From Advenella faeciporci (GTDB lineage: Bacteria > Pseudomonadota > Gammaproteobacteria > Burkholderiales > Burkholderiaceae_B): a stretch of 64,000 nt of DNA. Positions within the stretch are counted from its first letter, which is position 1. Every line of letters starts with the position of its first letter. Made by a program: the position numbers and the translations under genes. The notes under the pieces were generated by a model. It had not been told where the DNA came from. It was given only the letters and a program-made list of their open reading frames with translations, and ran no database searches. Of the stretch, positions 55,191 through 64,000 are shown piece after piece. Location of the stretch: positions 1-64,000 of the forward strand of contig NZ_BMYS01000015.1 in the NCBI RefSeq assembly GCF_014652395.1. The letters are read 5' to 3'.

Positions 55191-55628
55191 TCAACGGCCC
55201 AGTTTTTGTTGCAACTGTGGCCCGTATTGCCTGGCCACTGCTTCAAGGTCGGTATAAATTTGTTGGGTACATGTTTCGCTGGACTCTGACAGACAGATGC
55301 GGATATGTTGCTGGATATTCAGCCAGGCTGCATGGGGGGCAGGCACATTGACGATATCCACGTTTTCGGCCAGTGCGGTAAAGCGGCCGTCACGGTTAGG
55401 ATCTGCGCCAATCAGTCTTACCCGGGCCACTGCCTGGTCCGGGTGGTTAACCAGTTGCAGGACAGGGGACATCATGATCCGGTTTTGCAGTTGCGCAACG
55501 ATATGGGTGCCAATGGCATCATTGGGGGTGTTGCCACTGACATAAACCGGAATTTTGGCCAGTGCGGCGGTAGCGCAGGTACTGGCCAAGACAGCCGCCA
55601 GCAATTTGTAAAAAACGGATTTTTTCAT
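55191..55628 (-). CDS. Secreted protein of unknown function
   Basis: A 145-residue protein not recognised as a known family. A clear signal peptide (about 1-24, MKKSVFYKLLAAVLASTCATAALA) predicts export to the periplasm. The mature part has VYVSGNTPNDAIGTHIVAQLQNRI and a later AARVRLIGADPN-like stretch, then two cysteines (in RICLSESSETCTQQI) that could form a disulfide. An amphipathic helix closes the protein (DLEAVARQYGPQLQQKL). It lies on the same strand as thiO, 117 bp upstream, and is divergent from recQ. No function is proposed. Confidence 0.8.
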   Translation of the reverse strand: MKKSVFYKLLAAVLASTCATAALAKIPVYVSGNTPNDAIGTHIVAQLQNRIMMSPVLQLVNHPDQAVARVRLIGADPNRDGRFTALAENVDIVNVPAPHAAWLNIQQHIRICLSESSETCTQQIYTDLEAVARQYGPQLQQKLGR

Positions 55629-55727
55629 TTCTGTTGTTCAGCATTGACTATAATGTCAACATCATACGACTTTTCTGGTTCAGAATTGTTTTAATAACGG
55701 TTAAATCAACTACAGCATATTTCAGCA

Positions 55728-57551
55728 GTGTCACTATCTTCAGCCAGCCAGGTTTTACAAACGGTCTTTGGCTACGAATCTTTCCGGGGCGAACAGCAGG
55801 CCATTGTCGAACATCTTGTTTCTGGTGGGGATGCGCTTGTCCTGATGCCCACCGGTGCCGGCAAGTCCTTGTGTTACCAGGTGCCTGCCTTGGTCAGGCA
55901 AGGATGCGCTATTGTGGTGTCTCCGTTGATTGCCTTAATGAAAGACCAGGTGGATGCCCTCAAAGAGCTGGGTGTGCAGGCGGCTTACCTGAATTCCACC
56001 CTTGATTGGTCGGAAATCCGCGCGGTAGAGCGGGACTTTTTGCGTGGTGAGCTGGACTTGCTTTATATTGCGCCAGAGCGTTTGCTGGGCGAGCGTTGTC
56101 TGCAATTGTTAAGCCAGGGAAGAATTTCCCTGTTTGCCATTGACGAAGCGCACTGCGTATCCCAGTGGGGGCATGATTTCCGGCCTGAATACATGGGCCT
56201 GTCCATCCTCCATGAACGCTGGCCCCAGGTGCCGCGAATTGCTTTAACCGCTACCGCTACTACCCATACCCGCCAGGAAATCATTCAGCGTTTGGCGTTG
56301 GGTGAAGCCAAACAGTTTATTGCCAGTTTTGACCGGCCCAATATCACTTATCACATTGTTGAAAAGCATGATGTCCGTCGCCAGTTACTGCAGTTTATCC
56401 GTCAAGAGCATATGGGTGACTCGGGTATTGTGTATTGCCTGTCACGCAATAAAACCGAAGATATTGCCAAATTCCTGAATAAGGAAGGGATTAAGGCCCT
56501 GCCTTATCATGCCGGTCTGGATGTGGCCCGTCGGGCCGAACACCAGGCCCGTTTCCAGCAGGAAGATGATCTGGTCATGGTGGCCACCATTGCCTTTGGC
56601 ATGGGTATTAACAAGCCCGATGTCCGTTTTGTGGCGCATATTGATCTGCCCAAGTCGGTCGAGGGCTATTACCAGGAAACCGGCCGTGCCGGACGTGATG
56701 GCCTGGCAGCAACCGCCTGGATGGCCTACGGCCTGCAAGATGTGGTGCAGCAAAGAAAAATGATTGAAGATTCAAATGGTGATGAAGTCTTCAAGCGTCG
56801 TTCGGCGGCCCAGCTGGATGCCATGTTGGGGCTTTGTGAGACCGCGCAGTGCCGGCGGGTTCGTTTGCTGGCTTATTTTGACCAGCATATCGAACCTTGC
56901 GGTAATTGTGATGTGTGCCTTAACCCGCCCAAAATGTGGGATGGTACGGTGGCTGCACAAAAAATCCTGTCAGCGGTTTACCGGCTGTTCAAGGAACGTG
57001 ACCAGCGTTTTGGCGCCGGCCATATTATTGATATTTTGCGCGGCAAGAAAACCGACCGGGTGACGCAAAACCGGCACGATACCTTAAGTGTGTTCGGGGT
57101 GGGGCAGGATTTAAGCGATTCGGCCTGGCGTAGCGTATTGCGACAGTTGCTGGCCAATCATTATCTGGCACTGGATATCGAAGGTTATGGCACCCTGGCA
57201 TTAACGGAAAAAAGCCGGGCGGTGCTCAAGGGTGAAGAGGTGCTGATGCTACGTCAGGAGTCCGAGCGCATGGCATCCAAGTCACGCAACATTATGCCCA
57301 AAGCCAGGAAGCCGGTTATCAGTCTTCCGCCCGAAGCCGAGGAGCGCTTCGTCCAGCTTAAAAAATGGCGGCTGGCCATTGCCCGGGAACATGAAGTGCC
57401 AGCCTATGTGATTTTCAATGATGCCACCTTGCGGCAGATTGCTCTGAATAACCCGGAAACGCTTGAAGATTTAAGTTTTGTCAGCGGGGTGGGGGCGCAT
57501 AAGTTAGAGGCTTACGGCGAAGCGATTATTGAATTTCTTGATCAAATGTAG
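55728..57551 (+). CDS. recQ: ATP-dependent DNA helicase RecQ
   Basis: 3'-5' helicase of the RecF recombination pathway, 607 residues. Helicase core: motif I TGAGKS (42-47), DEAHCVSQWGHDFRPEY (motif II with the RecQ aromatic-rich loop), TATATTHTR, and motif VI GRAGRDGL. The RecQ-Ct zinc-binding part shows CRRVRLLAYFDQHIEPCGNCDVC, then a winged helix and a C-terminal HRDC domain (about 525-600). The chosen start is GTG at 55728; no ATG lies in the first ten codons. Confidence 0.96.
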   Translation: MSLSSASQVLQTVFGYESFRGEQQAIVEHLVSGGDALVLMPTGAGKSLCYQVPALVRQGCAIVVSPLIALMKDQVDALKELGVQAAYLNSTLDWSEIRAVERDFLRGELDLLYIAPERLLGERCLQLLSQGRISLFAIDEAHCVSQWGHDFRPEYMGLSILHERWPQVPRIALTATATTHTRQEIIQRLALGEAKQFIASFDRPNITYHIVEKHDVRRQLLQFIRQEHMGDSGIVYCLSRNKTEDIAKFLNKEGIKALPYHAGLDVARRAEHQARFQQEDDLVMVATIAFGMGINKPDVRFVAHIDLPKSVEGYYQETGRAGRDGLAATAWMAYGLQDVVQQRKMIEDSNGDEVFKRRSAAQLDAMLGLCETAQCRRVRLLAYFDQHIEPCGNCDVCLNPPKMWDGTVAAQKILSAVYRLFKERDQRFGAGHIIDILRGKKTDRVTQNRHDTLSVFGVGQDLSDSAWRSVLRQLLANHYLALDIEGYGTLALTEKSRAVLKGEEVLMLRQESERMASKSRNIMPKARKPVISLPPEAEERFVQLKKWRLAIAREHEVPAYVIFNDATLRQIALNNPETLEDLSFVSGVGAHKLEAYGEAIIEFLDQM

Positions 57552-57648
57552 TGTTGAGCGGATCCCACCATGTGGTGATAGCGCCTCACGTTTTACGCAT
57601 TCTGAACCAGAAGAAGCGATGCTCCAGTGTGGGAATGGGGATACAGGC

Positions 57649-58707
57649 TTAAAACAGCTTTCCGTCTTCACCTCGTGAAGGGGGTTGCAGCCCCAGGTGG
57701 CGCCAGGTGGTTAGCGTGGCAATGCGTCCACGGGGTGTTCTTTGCAGGTAACCGTGCTGGATTAAATAAGGTTCTATCACATCTTCAATCGTGTCGCGTT
57801 CTTCGCCAATGGCAGCGGCCAGGTTATCAACCCCAACCGGGCCTCCGTCAAATTTATGAATGATGGTGTCCAGCAGTTTTCGGTCCATTAAATCCAGGCC
57901 TTGCGGATCAACCTCCAGCATGCTTAAGGCGGCACTGGCCGACTCTACCGTTACCACACCATCCGATTTGACATCGGCATAATCGCGCACCCGGCGTAGC
58001 AGGCGGTTGGCAATGCGTGGCGTACCCCGGGCCCGCCGGGCAATTTCCCGTGCCCCGTCTTCGGTCATGGTGGTGTTTAGCAAAGCGGCACTGCGGCTGA
58101 CAATTTGAGTCAGGTCTTCGGTGTTGTAGAATTCCAGCCGGGCAACAATCCCGAAGCGGTCACGCAAGGGGTTGGTCAGCATGCCTGCACGCGTAGTGGC
58201 GCCCACCAGGGTAAAGGGTTGCAAGTCGATTTTGACACTGCGTGCAGCCGGACCCTCGCCAATCAGAATATCAATCTGGAAGTCTTCCAGGGCAGGGTAA
58301 AGGATTTCCTCAACCACTGGCGACAGGCGATGGATTTCATCAATGAAAAGCACATCATTGGCTTCAAGATTGGTGAGCAGGGCGGCCAGGTCGCCCGGGC
58401 GCTCCAAAACCGGGCCCGAGGTTTGCCTTAACTGGGAGCCCATTTCATGGGCAATAATATGGGCGAGTGTGGTTTTGCCCAGCCCCGGAGGCCCAAATAA
58501 CAGGACATGATCCAGGGCTTCCTGGCGTTTGCGGGCTGCTGTGATGAAAATTTCAAGCTGTTCGCGAACCCGGTGCTGGCCGGTATATTCGGCCAGGGAT
58601 TTGGGGCGCAGGGCGCGTTCAACCGATTCCTCATTGGGTGAACTGGCTTGTGGGGAAACAATCCTGGCGGGCGGACTGCTGGATAAGGAATCGTTAAAAA
58701 TGGCCAT
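57649..58707 (-). CDS. ruvB: Holliday junction branch migration helicase RuvB
   Basis: AAA+ motor of the RuvABC resolvasome, 352 residues. P-loop [13 protein letters not shown] near 70, [14 protein letters not shown] (Walker B), [19 protein letters not shown] (sensor 1), [20 protein letters not shown] (arginine/sensor 2) and the C-terminal winged helix [10 protein letters not shown] are all visible. Start ATG at 58707 ([10 protein letters not shown]). It lies 3 kb downstream of ruvA, separated by a TRAP transporter operon with a terminator-like inverted repeat between dctM and ruvB. Confidence 0.97.
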   Translation of the reverse strand: MAIFNDSLSSSPPARIVSPQASSPNEESVERALRPKSLAEYTGQHRVREQLEIFITAARKRQEALDHVLLFGPPGLGKTTLAHIIAHEMGSQLRQTSGPVLERPGDLAALLTNLEANDVLFIDEIHRLSPVVEEILYPALEDFQIDILIGEGPAARSVKIDLQPFTLVGATTRAGMLTNPLRDRFGIVARLEFYNTEDLTQIVSRSAALLNTTMTEDGAREIARRARGTPRIANRLLRRVRDYADVKSDGVVTVESASAALSMLEVDPQGLDLMDRKLLDTIIHKFDGGPVGVDNLAAAIGEERDTIEDVIEPYLIQHGYLQRTPRGRIATLTTWRHLGLQPPSRGEDGKLF

Positions 58708-58728
58708 GGTCGTGCTGCGCAATAATGG

Positions 58729-58790
58729 AAAAAGACATCGCTGTATTGTAATCTCTTTTGGAGACTGTATGTCCATACAGCGATGTCTTT
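58729..58790 (-). terminator. Long inverted repeat/terminator between the TRAP operon and ruvB
   Basis: AAAGACATCGCTGTAT (58731-58746) is the perfect 16-bp reverse complement of ATACAGCGATGTCTTT (58775-58790), with a 28-nt loop that can itself fold (TCTC/GAGA on the minus strand). On the minus strand the stem ends in five T. It should terminate dctM transcription before ruvB. The large loop is unusual for a simple terminator. Confidence 0.65.
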
Positions 58791-58840
58791 AATGCACAGT
58801 CGGCCCTATATTGCCATAAGGCCGGTTTTGAATGGCTGCC

Positions 58841-60115
58841 TTAGCGGTAAGCCAGATCACGCAGTACCAGGGCAATCTCAGGTACATAAGTGATGATCAT
58901 CAGGCACAATACCGTGACGCCTACAAAGGGTAGCAGGGGTTTGATGAGCTTTTCGATGGGCAGTTTGGCCACCGTGCAGGCAGCAAACAGGTTTACGCCA
59001 AATGGCGGAGTAATCATGCCAAGGGCCAGGTTAACCACCATGATGATCCCGAAGTGGGTTGGGTCAACGCCAAACTTGATTGCAACAGGCAGCAGTAACG
59101 GGGCCAGCACCACGATAGAGGCTGAAGTTTCAATGAACATGCCAATAAAGAACAGGGCAATGTTCACGCCCAGCAGGAAGCTGACTTTGTCGCTGAACAG
59201 CATGCTCAGCCACTCTCCCAGGGCATTGGGTACCCCGGCACGGTTAAGCAGGAAGCCGAAAAGACCGGCATTGGCAATCACGAACATGATAACGGCCGTG
59301 GCAATCACGGTTTTACGGAAGGTTTCCGACAGCTGCCCAAAACCAATTGTGCGATAAATGAAGATACTCACGATCAGGGCATAAACGACAGCCACCACCG
59401 ATGCTTCGGTAGGGGTAAAGATGCCGCCATAAATGCCGCCCAGAATAATTACGGGCATGAGCAGGGCCAGCCATGCCTGCTTGAAGGATTCCCAGATGCC
59501 CAGACGGCCTTCACCGTCGTTTTTGCCATAGCCATGGCGTTTGGCGTACAGCCATACATAAATAACCAGGGCAAAGGCAATCAGCATGCCTGGCAGGATA
59601 CCGGCAATGAAGAGCTCACCCACATCGGTTTCGGTGGACACCGCAAACAAAATCATGGGAACCGATGGCGGAATAATCACGCCGAGTTCGGCAGCCGTTG
59701 TCTGCAAGGAGGCGGCAAACGGTTTGGGATAACCATGCTTGACCATGGCGGGAATTAAAATGGCCCCCACCGCAAAGGTGGTAGCCACGCTTGAACCGGC
59801 CACTGCGGCAAAGATCATGCAGGTAATCACGCAACTGCACGCCAGACCACCTTGCATGTTGCCTACCAGGCTTTTGGCGAAATTGACCATTCTGGTGGAT
59901 ATGCCGCCCGCTTCCATGAGGTTGCCGGCCAGAATGAAGAAGGGAATGGCCACCAGCGGGTAAGAATCCAGTGAGGCGTAAATTTTCTGGGCGATAACCA
60001 GCCAGTTAATGCCTGCAACCTGGACACCGATAAGACTGGCAAGACCGATGGAAATAGCTACTGGTACTGTCAGCGCAAAGAACAGTAGCATTGAAAGAAT
60101 CATTAATTGAGACAT
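58841..60115 (-). CDS. TRAP transporter large permease (DctM family)
   Basis: A 424-residue inner-membrane protein with about twelve segments. Family signatures are IPFFILAGNLMEAGGISTRMVNFA, GGLACSCVITCMIFAAVAGSSVATTFAVG, GIIIPPSVP-like LGVIIPPSVPMILFAVSTETDVGELFIAGILPG and LALGMITPPFGVNLFAACTVAKLP. Together with DctQ it forms the Na+-driven permease. It starts at 60115 (MSQLMILSML), 41 bp after dctQ. Confidence 0.92.
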   Translation of the reverse strand: MSQLMILSMLLFFALTVPVAISIGLASLIGVQVAGINWLVIAQKIYASLDSYPLVAIPFFILAGNLMEAGGISTRMVNFAKSLVGNMQGGLACSCVITCMIFAAVAGSSVATTFAVGAILIPAMVKHGYPKPFAASLQTTAAELGVIIPPSVPMILFAVSTETDVGELFIAGILPGMLIAFALVIYVWLYAKRHGYGKNDGEGRLGIWESFKQAWLALLMPVIILGGIYGGIFTPTEASVVAVVYALIVSIFIYRTIGFGQLSETFRKTVIATAVIMFVIANAGLFGFLLNRAGVPNALGEWLSMLFSDKVSFLLGVNIALFFIGMFIETSASIVVLAPLLLPVAIKFGVDPTHFGIIMVVNLALGMITPPFGVNLFAACTVAKLPIEKLIKPLLPFVGVTVLCLMIITYVPEIALVLRDLAYR

Positions 60116-60156
60116 AAAATTAACCTGAATATTAAGCGGTAACGAATGCAATGGCC

Positions 60157-60654
60157 CTACAGGGGGGCGATTTTATCGTTGGATTCAGCCGATCCCTGTG
60201 ACCAGTGAACAATCACGGCAATCAGGGCCAGAAATGAGCCGATGGGAATGGCGGCATAAATCCAGGCAATACTGAATTCCAGACCGGCAATGGTCTGGAA
60301 CCGGAAGCGATAGGCAGCCATGGCCCCCACCCAGGTCAGGATACCCAGGAAGGTGCTGGTAATAACCATGACCAGCGTCGCTAACCAACGTTTGTATTTT
60401 TCATTCAGGGCATTTTCAAGCATTTCCACTTTAAGCATGGCACCCTGGCGGCAGGCCAGCACCAAGCCCAGCAACACAACCCAAATGATGGCGCAGCGGG
60501 TCCAGACTTCGGTCCAGTCGGCGGGTGATTCAAAGACAAAGCGGCTGACAACTTGATGGAATGAGGCAATCACGGCAGAGAGCAGCAGCAATTGCGCCAT
60601 TATGGACACCAGTCTGAAGACAGACTTGTCCAGTAATTGAGTGAGCGATTTCAT
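60157..60654 (-). CDS. TRAP transporter small permease (DctQ family)
   Basis: A 165-residue protein with four membrane segments. FESPADWTEVWTRCAIIWVVLLGLVLACRQGAMLKVE is the DctQ motif (segments 1-2 and the charged loop). It is the small membrane partner of the DctM-type permease in the TRAP complex. It lies between dctP (57-bp gap) and dctM (41-bp gap). Confidence 0.9.
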   Translation of the reverse strand: MKSLTQLLDKSVFRLVSIMAQLLLLSAVIASFHQVVSRFVFESPADWTEVWTRCAIIWVVLLGLVLACRQGAMLKVEMLENALNEKYKRWLATLVMVITSTFLGILTWVGAMAAYRFRFQTIAGLEFSIAWIYAAIPIGSFLALIAVIVHWSQGSAESNDKIAPL

Positions 60655-60711
60655 GGCAATTTGAAGAGTTGGGGCTGAAAAACCATTCAGCCCCGCAGGA
60701 AAAGAAAAAAC

Positions 60712-61695
60712 TTATTTTGTGTTCTGGATGGATTCAATCAGTTCTTTCGAGAATTTTTTGTGGAATTCAGGATAGACATTGTGAACAATTTTGGCAAATT
60801 CGGCACGATCAACATCCTGGGTGATTTCCATGCCTTCTTTGGTCAGTGTTTCAAGACCTGTTTTTTCTACATTGTCAACGAAATCGCGCATGCCTTGGGC
60901 GGCTGCCAATGCAGCTTCCTTGAGTTTTGCCTTGTCTTCGTCAGACATGCTGTCATAAACCATGGGGGAAACCACAATTACGGCAGGACCATACACGTGT
61001 CCGGTCAGGGACAGGTGTTTTTGCTGGGAAGACAGCTTGGCGGAAACAATCACTGAAAGCGGGTTTTCCTGGCCATCAATGGTGCCTTGCTGCAGGGCGG
61101 TCTGCACTTCAGGCCAGGCCATGGGGGTTGGCAACATGCCCAGTTCCTTGAAGGCGGTAATGTGAATCGGGTTTTCGGTAGTGCGGATTTTCAGGCCTTT
61201 CAGGTCTGCAGGTGTCTTTACGGCATGTTTGCTGTTGGTCAGGTGACGGAAACCTTGCTCACCCCATGCCAGGGCCACCAGGCCACGTTTGGGGAATTCG
61301 GCCAGCAGTTTGTTGCCGATATCGCCATCCAGCACTTTGCGGGCATGGTCCAGGTCACGGAACAGGAAAGGAATGTCGAAAACACCGGTTTGTGGCACAA
61401 AGTTCAGGGTTGCGCCAGTAGATAAAATGGCGGCATCCACCGTACCGATTTGCAGGCCTTCAATGACTTCACGTTCGCCGCCCAGGGCGCTGTTGGCAAA
61501 CTGTTCAATTTTAATTTCACCATTAGTGCTTTTGCCAATAGACTCTTCAAAGGCCTTGGCACCGGCACCATAATGAGAGTCTTTAGACAGGGCATAAGCC
61601 ATTTTCAGGGTTTTCTCGGCCATGGCTGCGCTTGAAAAACACAGGCTGCTGATGGCGGTGGCAACAAGAACTTTTTTAAACCATTGAGGACGCAT
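60712..61695 (-). CDS. TRAP transporter periplasmic substrate-binding protein (DctP family)
   Basis: A 327-residue protein with a signal peptide (about 1-26, MRPQWFKKVLVATAISSLCFSSAAMA). It has the DctP fold with ALSKDSHYGAGAKAFEESI, FDIPFLFRDLDHARKVLDG, the carboxylate-binding arginine in GLKIRTTENPIH and QNGTIDGQENP-like QQGTIDGQENPLS. The family carries C4-dicarboxylates, keto acids, sialic acid or similar carboxylates; the substrate here is not shown. It is the first gene of dctPQM. An A/T-rich 38-bp gap lies behind ruvA. Confidence 0.9.
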   Translation of the reverse strand: MRPQWFKKVLVATAISSLCFSSAAMAEKTLKMAYALSKDSHYGAGAKAFEESIGKSTNGEIKIEQFANSALGGEREVIEGLQIGTVDAAILSTGATLNFVPQTGVFDIPFLFRDLDHARKVLDGDIGNKLLAEFPKRGLVALAWGEQGFRHLTNSKHAVKTPADLKGLKIRTTENPIHITAFKELGMLPTPMAWPEVQTALQQGTIDGQENPLSVIVSAKLSSQQKHLSLTGHVYGPAVIVVSPMVYDSMSDEDKAKLKEAALAAAQGMRDFVDNVEKTGLETLTKEGMEITQDVDRAEFAKIVHNVYPEFHKKFSKELIESIQNTK

Positions 61696-61733
61696 TTTAT
61701 TTCCTTGAAATTGAGTATATAAAATTTAATAAA

Positions 61734-62306
61734 TTATTTTGCCAGTGATTTCAAAGCCATACGGATGCCTTCTGAAACGGTAATTTCAACAGGCAAGGTT
61801 TTAAGCGCAGCTTGTGACTCCCGCTCTGAATATCCCAATGCGATCAGGGCATTAAGAATATCGGTTTGACTGTGGTTGACTGAATTTATTTGTGTGGAGT
61901 GAGTATCTCCCAGTTTGCCGCGCAGTTCAAGCAAAAGGCGTTCGGCGGTTTTTTTGCCAATGCCGGGAACCTTAAGCAGCAAGGCGGCATCCTGGTTGGC
62001 GATGGCGTTGGCCAGGTCGCTTACGCTCATCCCTGAAAGCAGGGCCAGGGCGGTACGTGATCCGATGCCACTGACTTTGATCAGGGCCCGGAAGGTGCTT
62101 CTTTCTGCCGCATGCAGAAAACCAAACAGGGTGTGGGCATCTTCCCGGACCGCCAAATGCGTGAACAGGGTCACTTTGGCACCCAATTCGGGCAAGTCGT
62201 ACAGGGTACTCATGGGAACATCAATGTCGTAACCGACCCCGTTGACATCCAGGCAGACAGTGGGAGGCAGTTTTTCGATAAGGGTTCCGGTAAGACGTCC
62301 GATCAT
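61734..62306 (-). CDS. ruvA: Holliday junction DNA-binding subunit RuvA
   Basis: Tetrameric junction-binding protein of 190 residues. It starts [32 protein letters not shown] (domain I), has the two helix-hairpin-helix motifs ([18 protein letters not shown] and [22 protein letters not shown]) and a domain III ([20 protein letters not shown]) that contacts RuvB. The ATG at 62306 is the family start; an in-frame ATG ten codons earlier sits in the gap behind ruvC. It follows ruvC after 22 bp. Confidence 0.97.
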   Translation of the reverse strand: MIGRLTGTLIEKLPPTVCLDVNGVGYDIDVPMSTLYDLPELGAKVTLFTHLAVREDAHTLFGFLHAAERSTFRALIKVSGIGSRTALALLSGMSVSDLANAIANQDAALLLKVPGIGKKTAERLLLELRGKLGDTHSTQINSVNHSQTDILNALIALGYSERESQAALKTLPVEITVSEGIRMALKSLAK

Positions 62307-62328
62307 AATAATGCAATATAAAAAAAGG

Positions 62329-62874
62329 TTAACCAATCAGCCTGCCAGCCCGCATGCGTGATTGATGGCTTAGCTGGCTTTGCTCGTGGGATTTGAGCTT
62401 TTGTAACAGGGGATTGGCGTGGGCATGGCAGATGGCACAGGCCAGGGCATCGGCCGAGTCAGATGAGGGCAATCCATTCAGGGACAGCAGGTGTTGAACC
62501 ATTAATTGCACCTGTTCTTTTTTGGCGTGCCCGTTGCCCACAACGGCCTTCTTGATTTGCAGGGCCGTGTATTCGCTGACATTCAGATTGCTGTCTGCCA
62601 GTGCGCACATGGCTGCACCGCGGGCCTGTCCCAGCAAAAGCGTGGATACCGGGTTGGTATTGACAAACACTTTTTCCAGCGCCGAGTCATCGGGTTGATG
62701 AGTCTGGATCACTTCACGAATATTGTCCAGGATGGCTTTGAGTCGCTGGTAAAGGGGCAGTTCGGTGGGAACGACAATGGTGCCACTGGCCACATATTGA
62801 ATACGCATACCACTGGCTTCGATCACACCGAAACCGGTGCGTCGAAGGCCAGGATCAATACCAAGTATGCGCAT
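62329..62874 (-). CDS. ruvC: Holliday junction endonuclease RuvC
   Basis: Resolvase of 181 residues. RNase H-like fold with catalytic acids in [19 protein letters not shown] (D7), EKVFVNTN (E), [36 protein letters not shown] and [16 protein letters not shown] (two acids). Start 6 bp after the purH stop. Order purH-ruvC-ruvA. Confidence 0.97.
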   Translation of the reverse strand: MRILGIDPGLRRTGFGVIEASGMRIQYVASGTIVVPTELPLYQRLKAILDNIREVIQTHQPDDSALEKVFVNTNPVSTLLLGQARGAAMCALADSNLNVSEYTALQIKKAVVGNGHAKKEQVQLMVQHLLSLNGLPSSDSADALACAICHAHANPLLQKLKSHEQSQLSHQSRMRAGRLIG

Positions 62875-62880
62875 TACAGA

Positions 62881-64000
62881 TTAGTGACGGAAGTGGCGGG
62901 TGCCGGTAAAGACCATGGCAATACCGTGTTCGTCGGCAGCGGCAATCACTTCATCGTCACGGATGCTGCCACCTGGTTGAATAATGCAGTTGGCGCCGGC
63001 GGCAACGATCACATCCAGGCCGTCACGGAACGGGAAGAACGCGTCGGACGCAGCGGCGGAATTCTGCAGGGACAGGCCGGCGTTTTCAGCCTTGATGGAA
63101 GCGATGCGGGCAGAGTCGATACGGCTCATCTGGCCGGCGCCAACACCCATGGTCATGCCGTTGGCACAAAACACGATGGCGTTTGATTTGACGAATTTAG
63201 CCACATTCCAGGCAAACAGCAGGTCTTGCATTTGCTGTTCGGCAGGTTGTTTTTTAGTGACCACTTTCAGGGCGCTGGTATCCAGGTCGAAGGCATCCGG
63301 GTCCTGGACCAGCCAGCCACCGCCCACGCGTTTGATGTCAAAGTCGTTTTTGCCATTGCCCATGGCCAGTTCAAGCACGCGCACATTTTTCTTGGCAGCC
63401 AGCAGCTCCAGGGCTTCGGCGGTGTAAGAAGGCGCCAGCAGCACTTCCATGAATTGCTCGCTGATTGCTTGTGCGGTGGCCAGGTCAACCGTACGGTTGA
63501 AGGCAATAATGCCGCCAAATGCGGAAGTGGGGTCGGTCTTGAAGGCTTTCTGGTAGGCGGCAAGTGCAGATTCGGCCACGGCGACGCCACAAGGATTGGC
63601 GTGTTTGACAATCACGCAGGCGGGTGCCTCGAAGGTGCGGACACATTCCCAGGCAGCATCAGAATCGGCAATATTGTTATACGACAGTTCTTTGCCCTGT
63701 AACTGGCGATAGCGTCCCAGCAGGCCTTCGGGGGCATTGGGGTCTACGTAGAAGGCAGCTGATTGGTGCGGGTTTTCACCGTAACGCAGTTCCTGGTGCT
63801 GTTGAACCTGCACGGTTAACACGGATGGCCATTGCTTGCGGGCCGGTTCGGCGTTTTGTGCCGGAGCGGCATCGGCCAGGCTGGTTAAGTAGTTGGTAAT
63901 GGCGCCGTCGTAAGCCGCAGTGTGGGCATATACCTTGCTGGCCAGTTTCAGGCGCAGGGCATAAGAGGTTTGGCCATTTGCATCAATTTCCTGCAAGACC
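62881..64000 (-). CDS. purH: Bifunctional phosphoribosylaminoimidazolecarboxamide formyltransferase/IMP cyclohydrolase PurH (3' part)
   Basis: The last two steps of purine synthesis. Only the C-terminal 370 or so codons, mainly the AICAR transformylase domain, are in the window; the N-terminal IMP cyclohydrolase domain is beyond the right edge. Visible signatures are [34 protein letters not shown] (the formyltransferase K-H and substrate-binding motif), [15 protein letters not shown] and [54 protein letters not shown]. It ends 6 bp before ruvC. Confidence 0.97.
   Translation of the reverse strand, partial: VLQEIDANGQTSYALRLKLASKVYAHTAAYDGAITNYLTSLADAAPAQNAEPARKQWPSVLTVQVQQHQELRYGENPHQSAAFYVDPNAPEGLLGRYRQLQGKELSYNNIADSDAAWECVRTFEAPACVIVKHANPCGVAVAESALAAYQKAFKTDPTSAFGGIIAFNRTVDLATAQAISEQFMEVLLAPSYTAEALELLAAKKNVRVLELAMGNGKNDFDIKRVGGGWLVQDPDAFDLDTSALKVVTKKQPAEQQMQDLLFAWNVAKFVKSNAIVFCANGMTMGVGAGQMSRIDSARIASIKAENAGLSLQNSAAASDAFFPFRDGLDVIVAAGANCIIQPGGSIRDDEVIAAADEHGIAMVFTGTRHFRH

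Noticed and set aside
62506-63186. 226-codon frame crossing ruvC and purH on the opposite strand
   Set aside because: Overlaps two well-supported genes on the other strand and shows only reversed-frame composition.

Overview
The window reads as chromosome of a betaproteobacterium of order Burkholderiales, most likely family Alcaligenaceae (Bordetella/Advenella/Oligella relatives). Pointers are: a single-chain MurE-MurF fusion as in Bordetella, rnpB directly upstream of the dcw cluster, an enlarged MurD, a class I PhaC with PhaB, a bhuRSTUV-like haem locus and a SWIB-domain protein. Base composition is moderate, close to balanced by eye. The genus cannot be fixed from sequence reading alone.

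Layout. 1-127: right end of an IS66-family insertion sequence. 216-2690: SWIB protein, pyrC and an O-methyltransferase. 2714-4543: ABC-F ATPase Uup. About 4646-5028: RNase P RNA. 5270-22521: an uninterrupted dcw (division and cell wall) cluster on the + strand, mraZ-rsmH-ftsL-ftsI-murEF-mraY-murD-ftsW-murG-murC-ddl-ftsQ-ftsA-ftsZ, mostly joined by ATGA or TGATG overlaps and preceded by a 10-bp-phased MraZ operator. 22719-28096: lpxC, dciA (opposite strand), an M23 peptidase and secA. 28152-30511: mgtE and an inositol-monophosphatase-family gene (- strand). 30620-35755: mnmC, a GH31-like gene and a polysaccharide deacetylase. 35884-38396: metNIQ methionine importer. 38449-38672: two identical tRNA-Lys genes. 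38861-41499 (- strand): a sulfur-transport set of two YeeE/YedE proteins and a SulP carrier. 41654-42842: an RraA-like protein and a beta-class GST. 42936-45479 (- strand): phaC-phaB. 45630-51730: Fur-box-controlled haem uptake operon. 51815-52826: azlCD. 52961-55073 (- strand): thiO-thiS-thiG. Then a small secreted protein of unknown function, recQ, ruvB, a TRAP transporter operon, ruvA, ruvC and the 3' part of purH, which runs off the right edge.

How the genes work together. The dcw block supplies nearly all cytoplasmic steps from UDP-MurNAc to lipid II together with the septal core (FtsL, FtsI, FtsW, FtsQ, FtsA, FtsZ). LpxC and SecA follow as in many proteobacteria. The accessory half is dominated by uptake systems: methionine, sulfur compounds, haem, branched-chain amino acid efflux, TRAP substrate and Mg2+.

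No CRISPR array, prophage or obvious novel defence system is visible. The least expected items are two proteins whose catalytic motifs look eroded: an MnmC whose methyltransferase half has lost its SAM and catalytic motifs, and a GH31-fold protein lacking both catalytic aspartates that overlaps nothing but abuts a deacetylase gene. Others are the 47-bp A/T-only putative operator in front of the sulfur genes, tandem hairpins between ftsA and ftsZ, and a TRAP operon separating ruvCA from ruvB.
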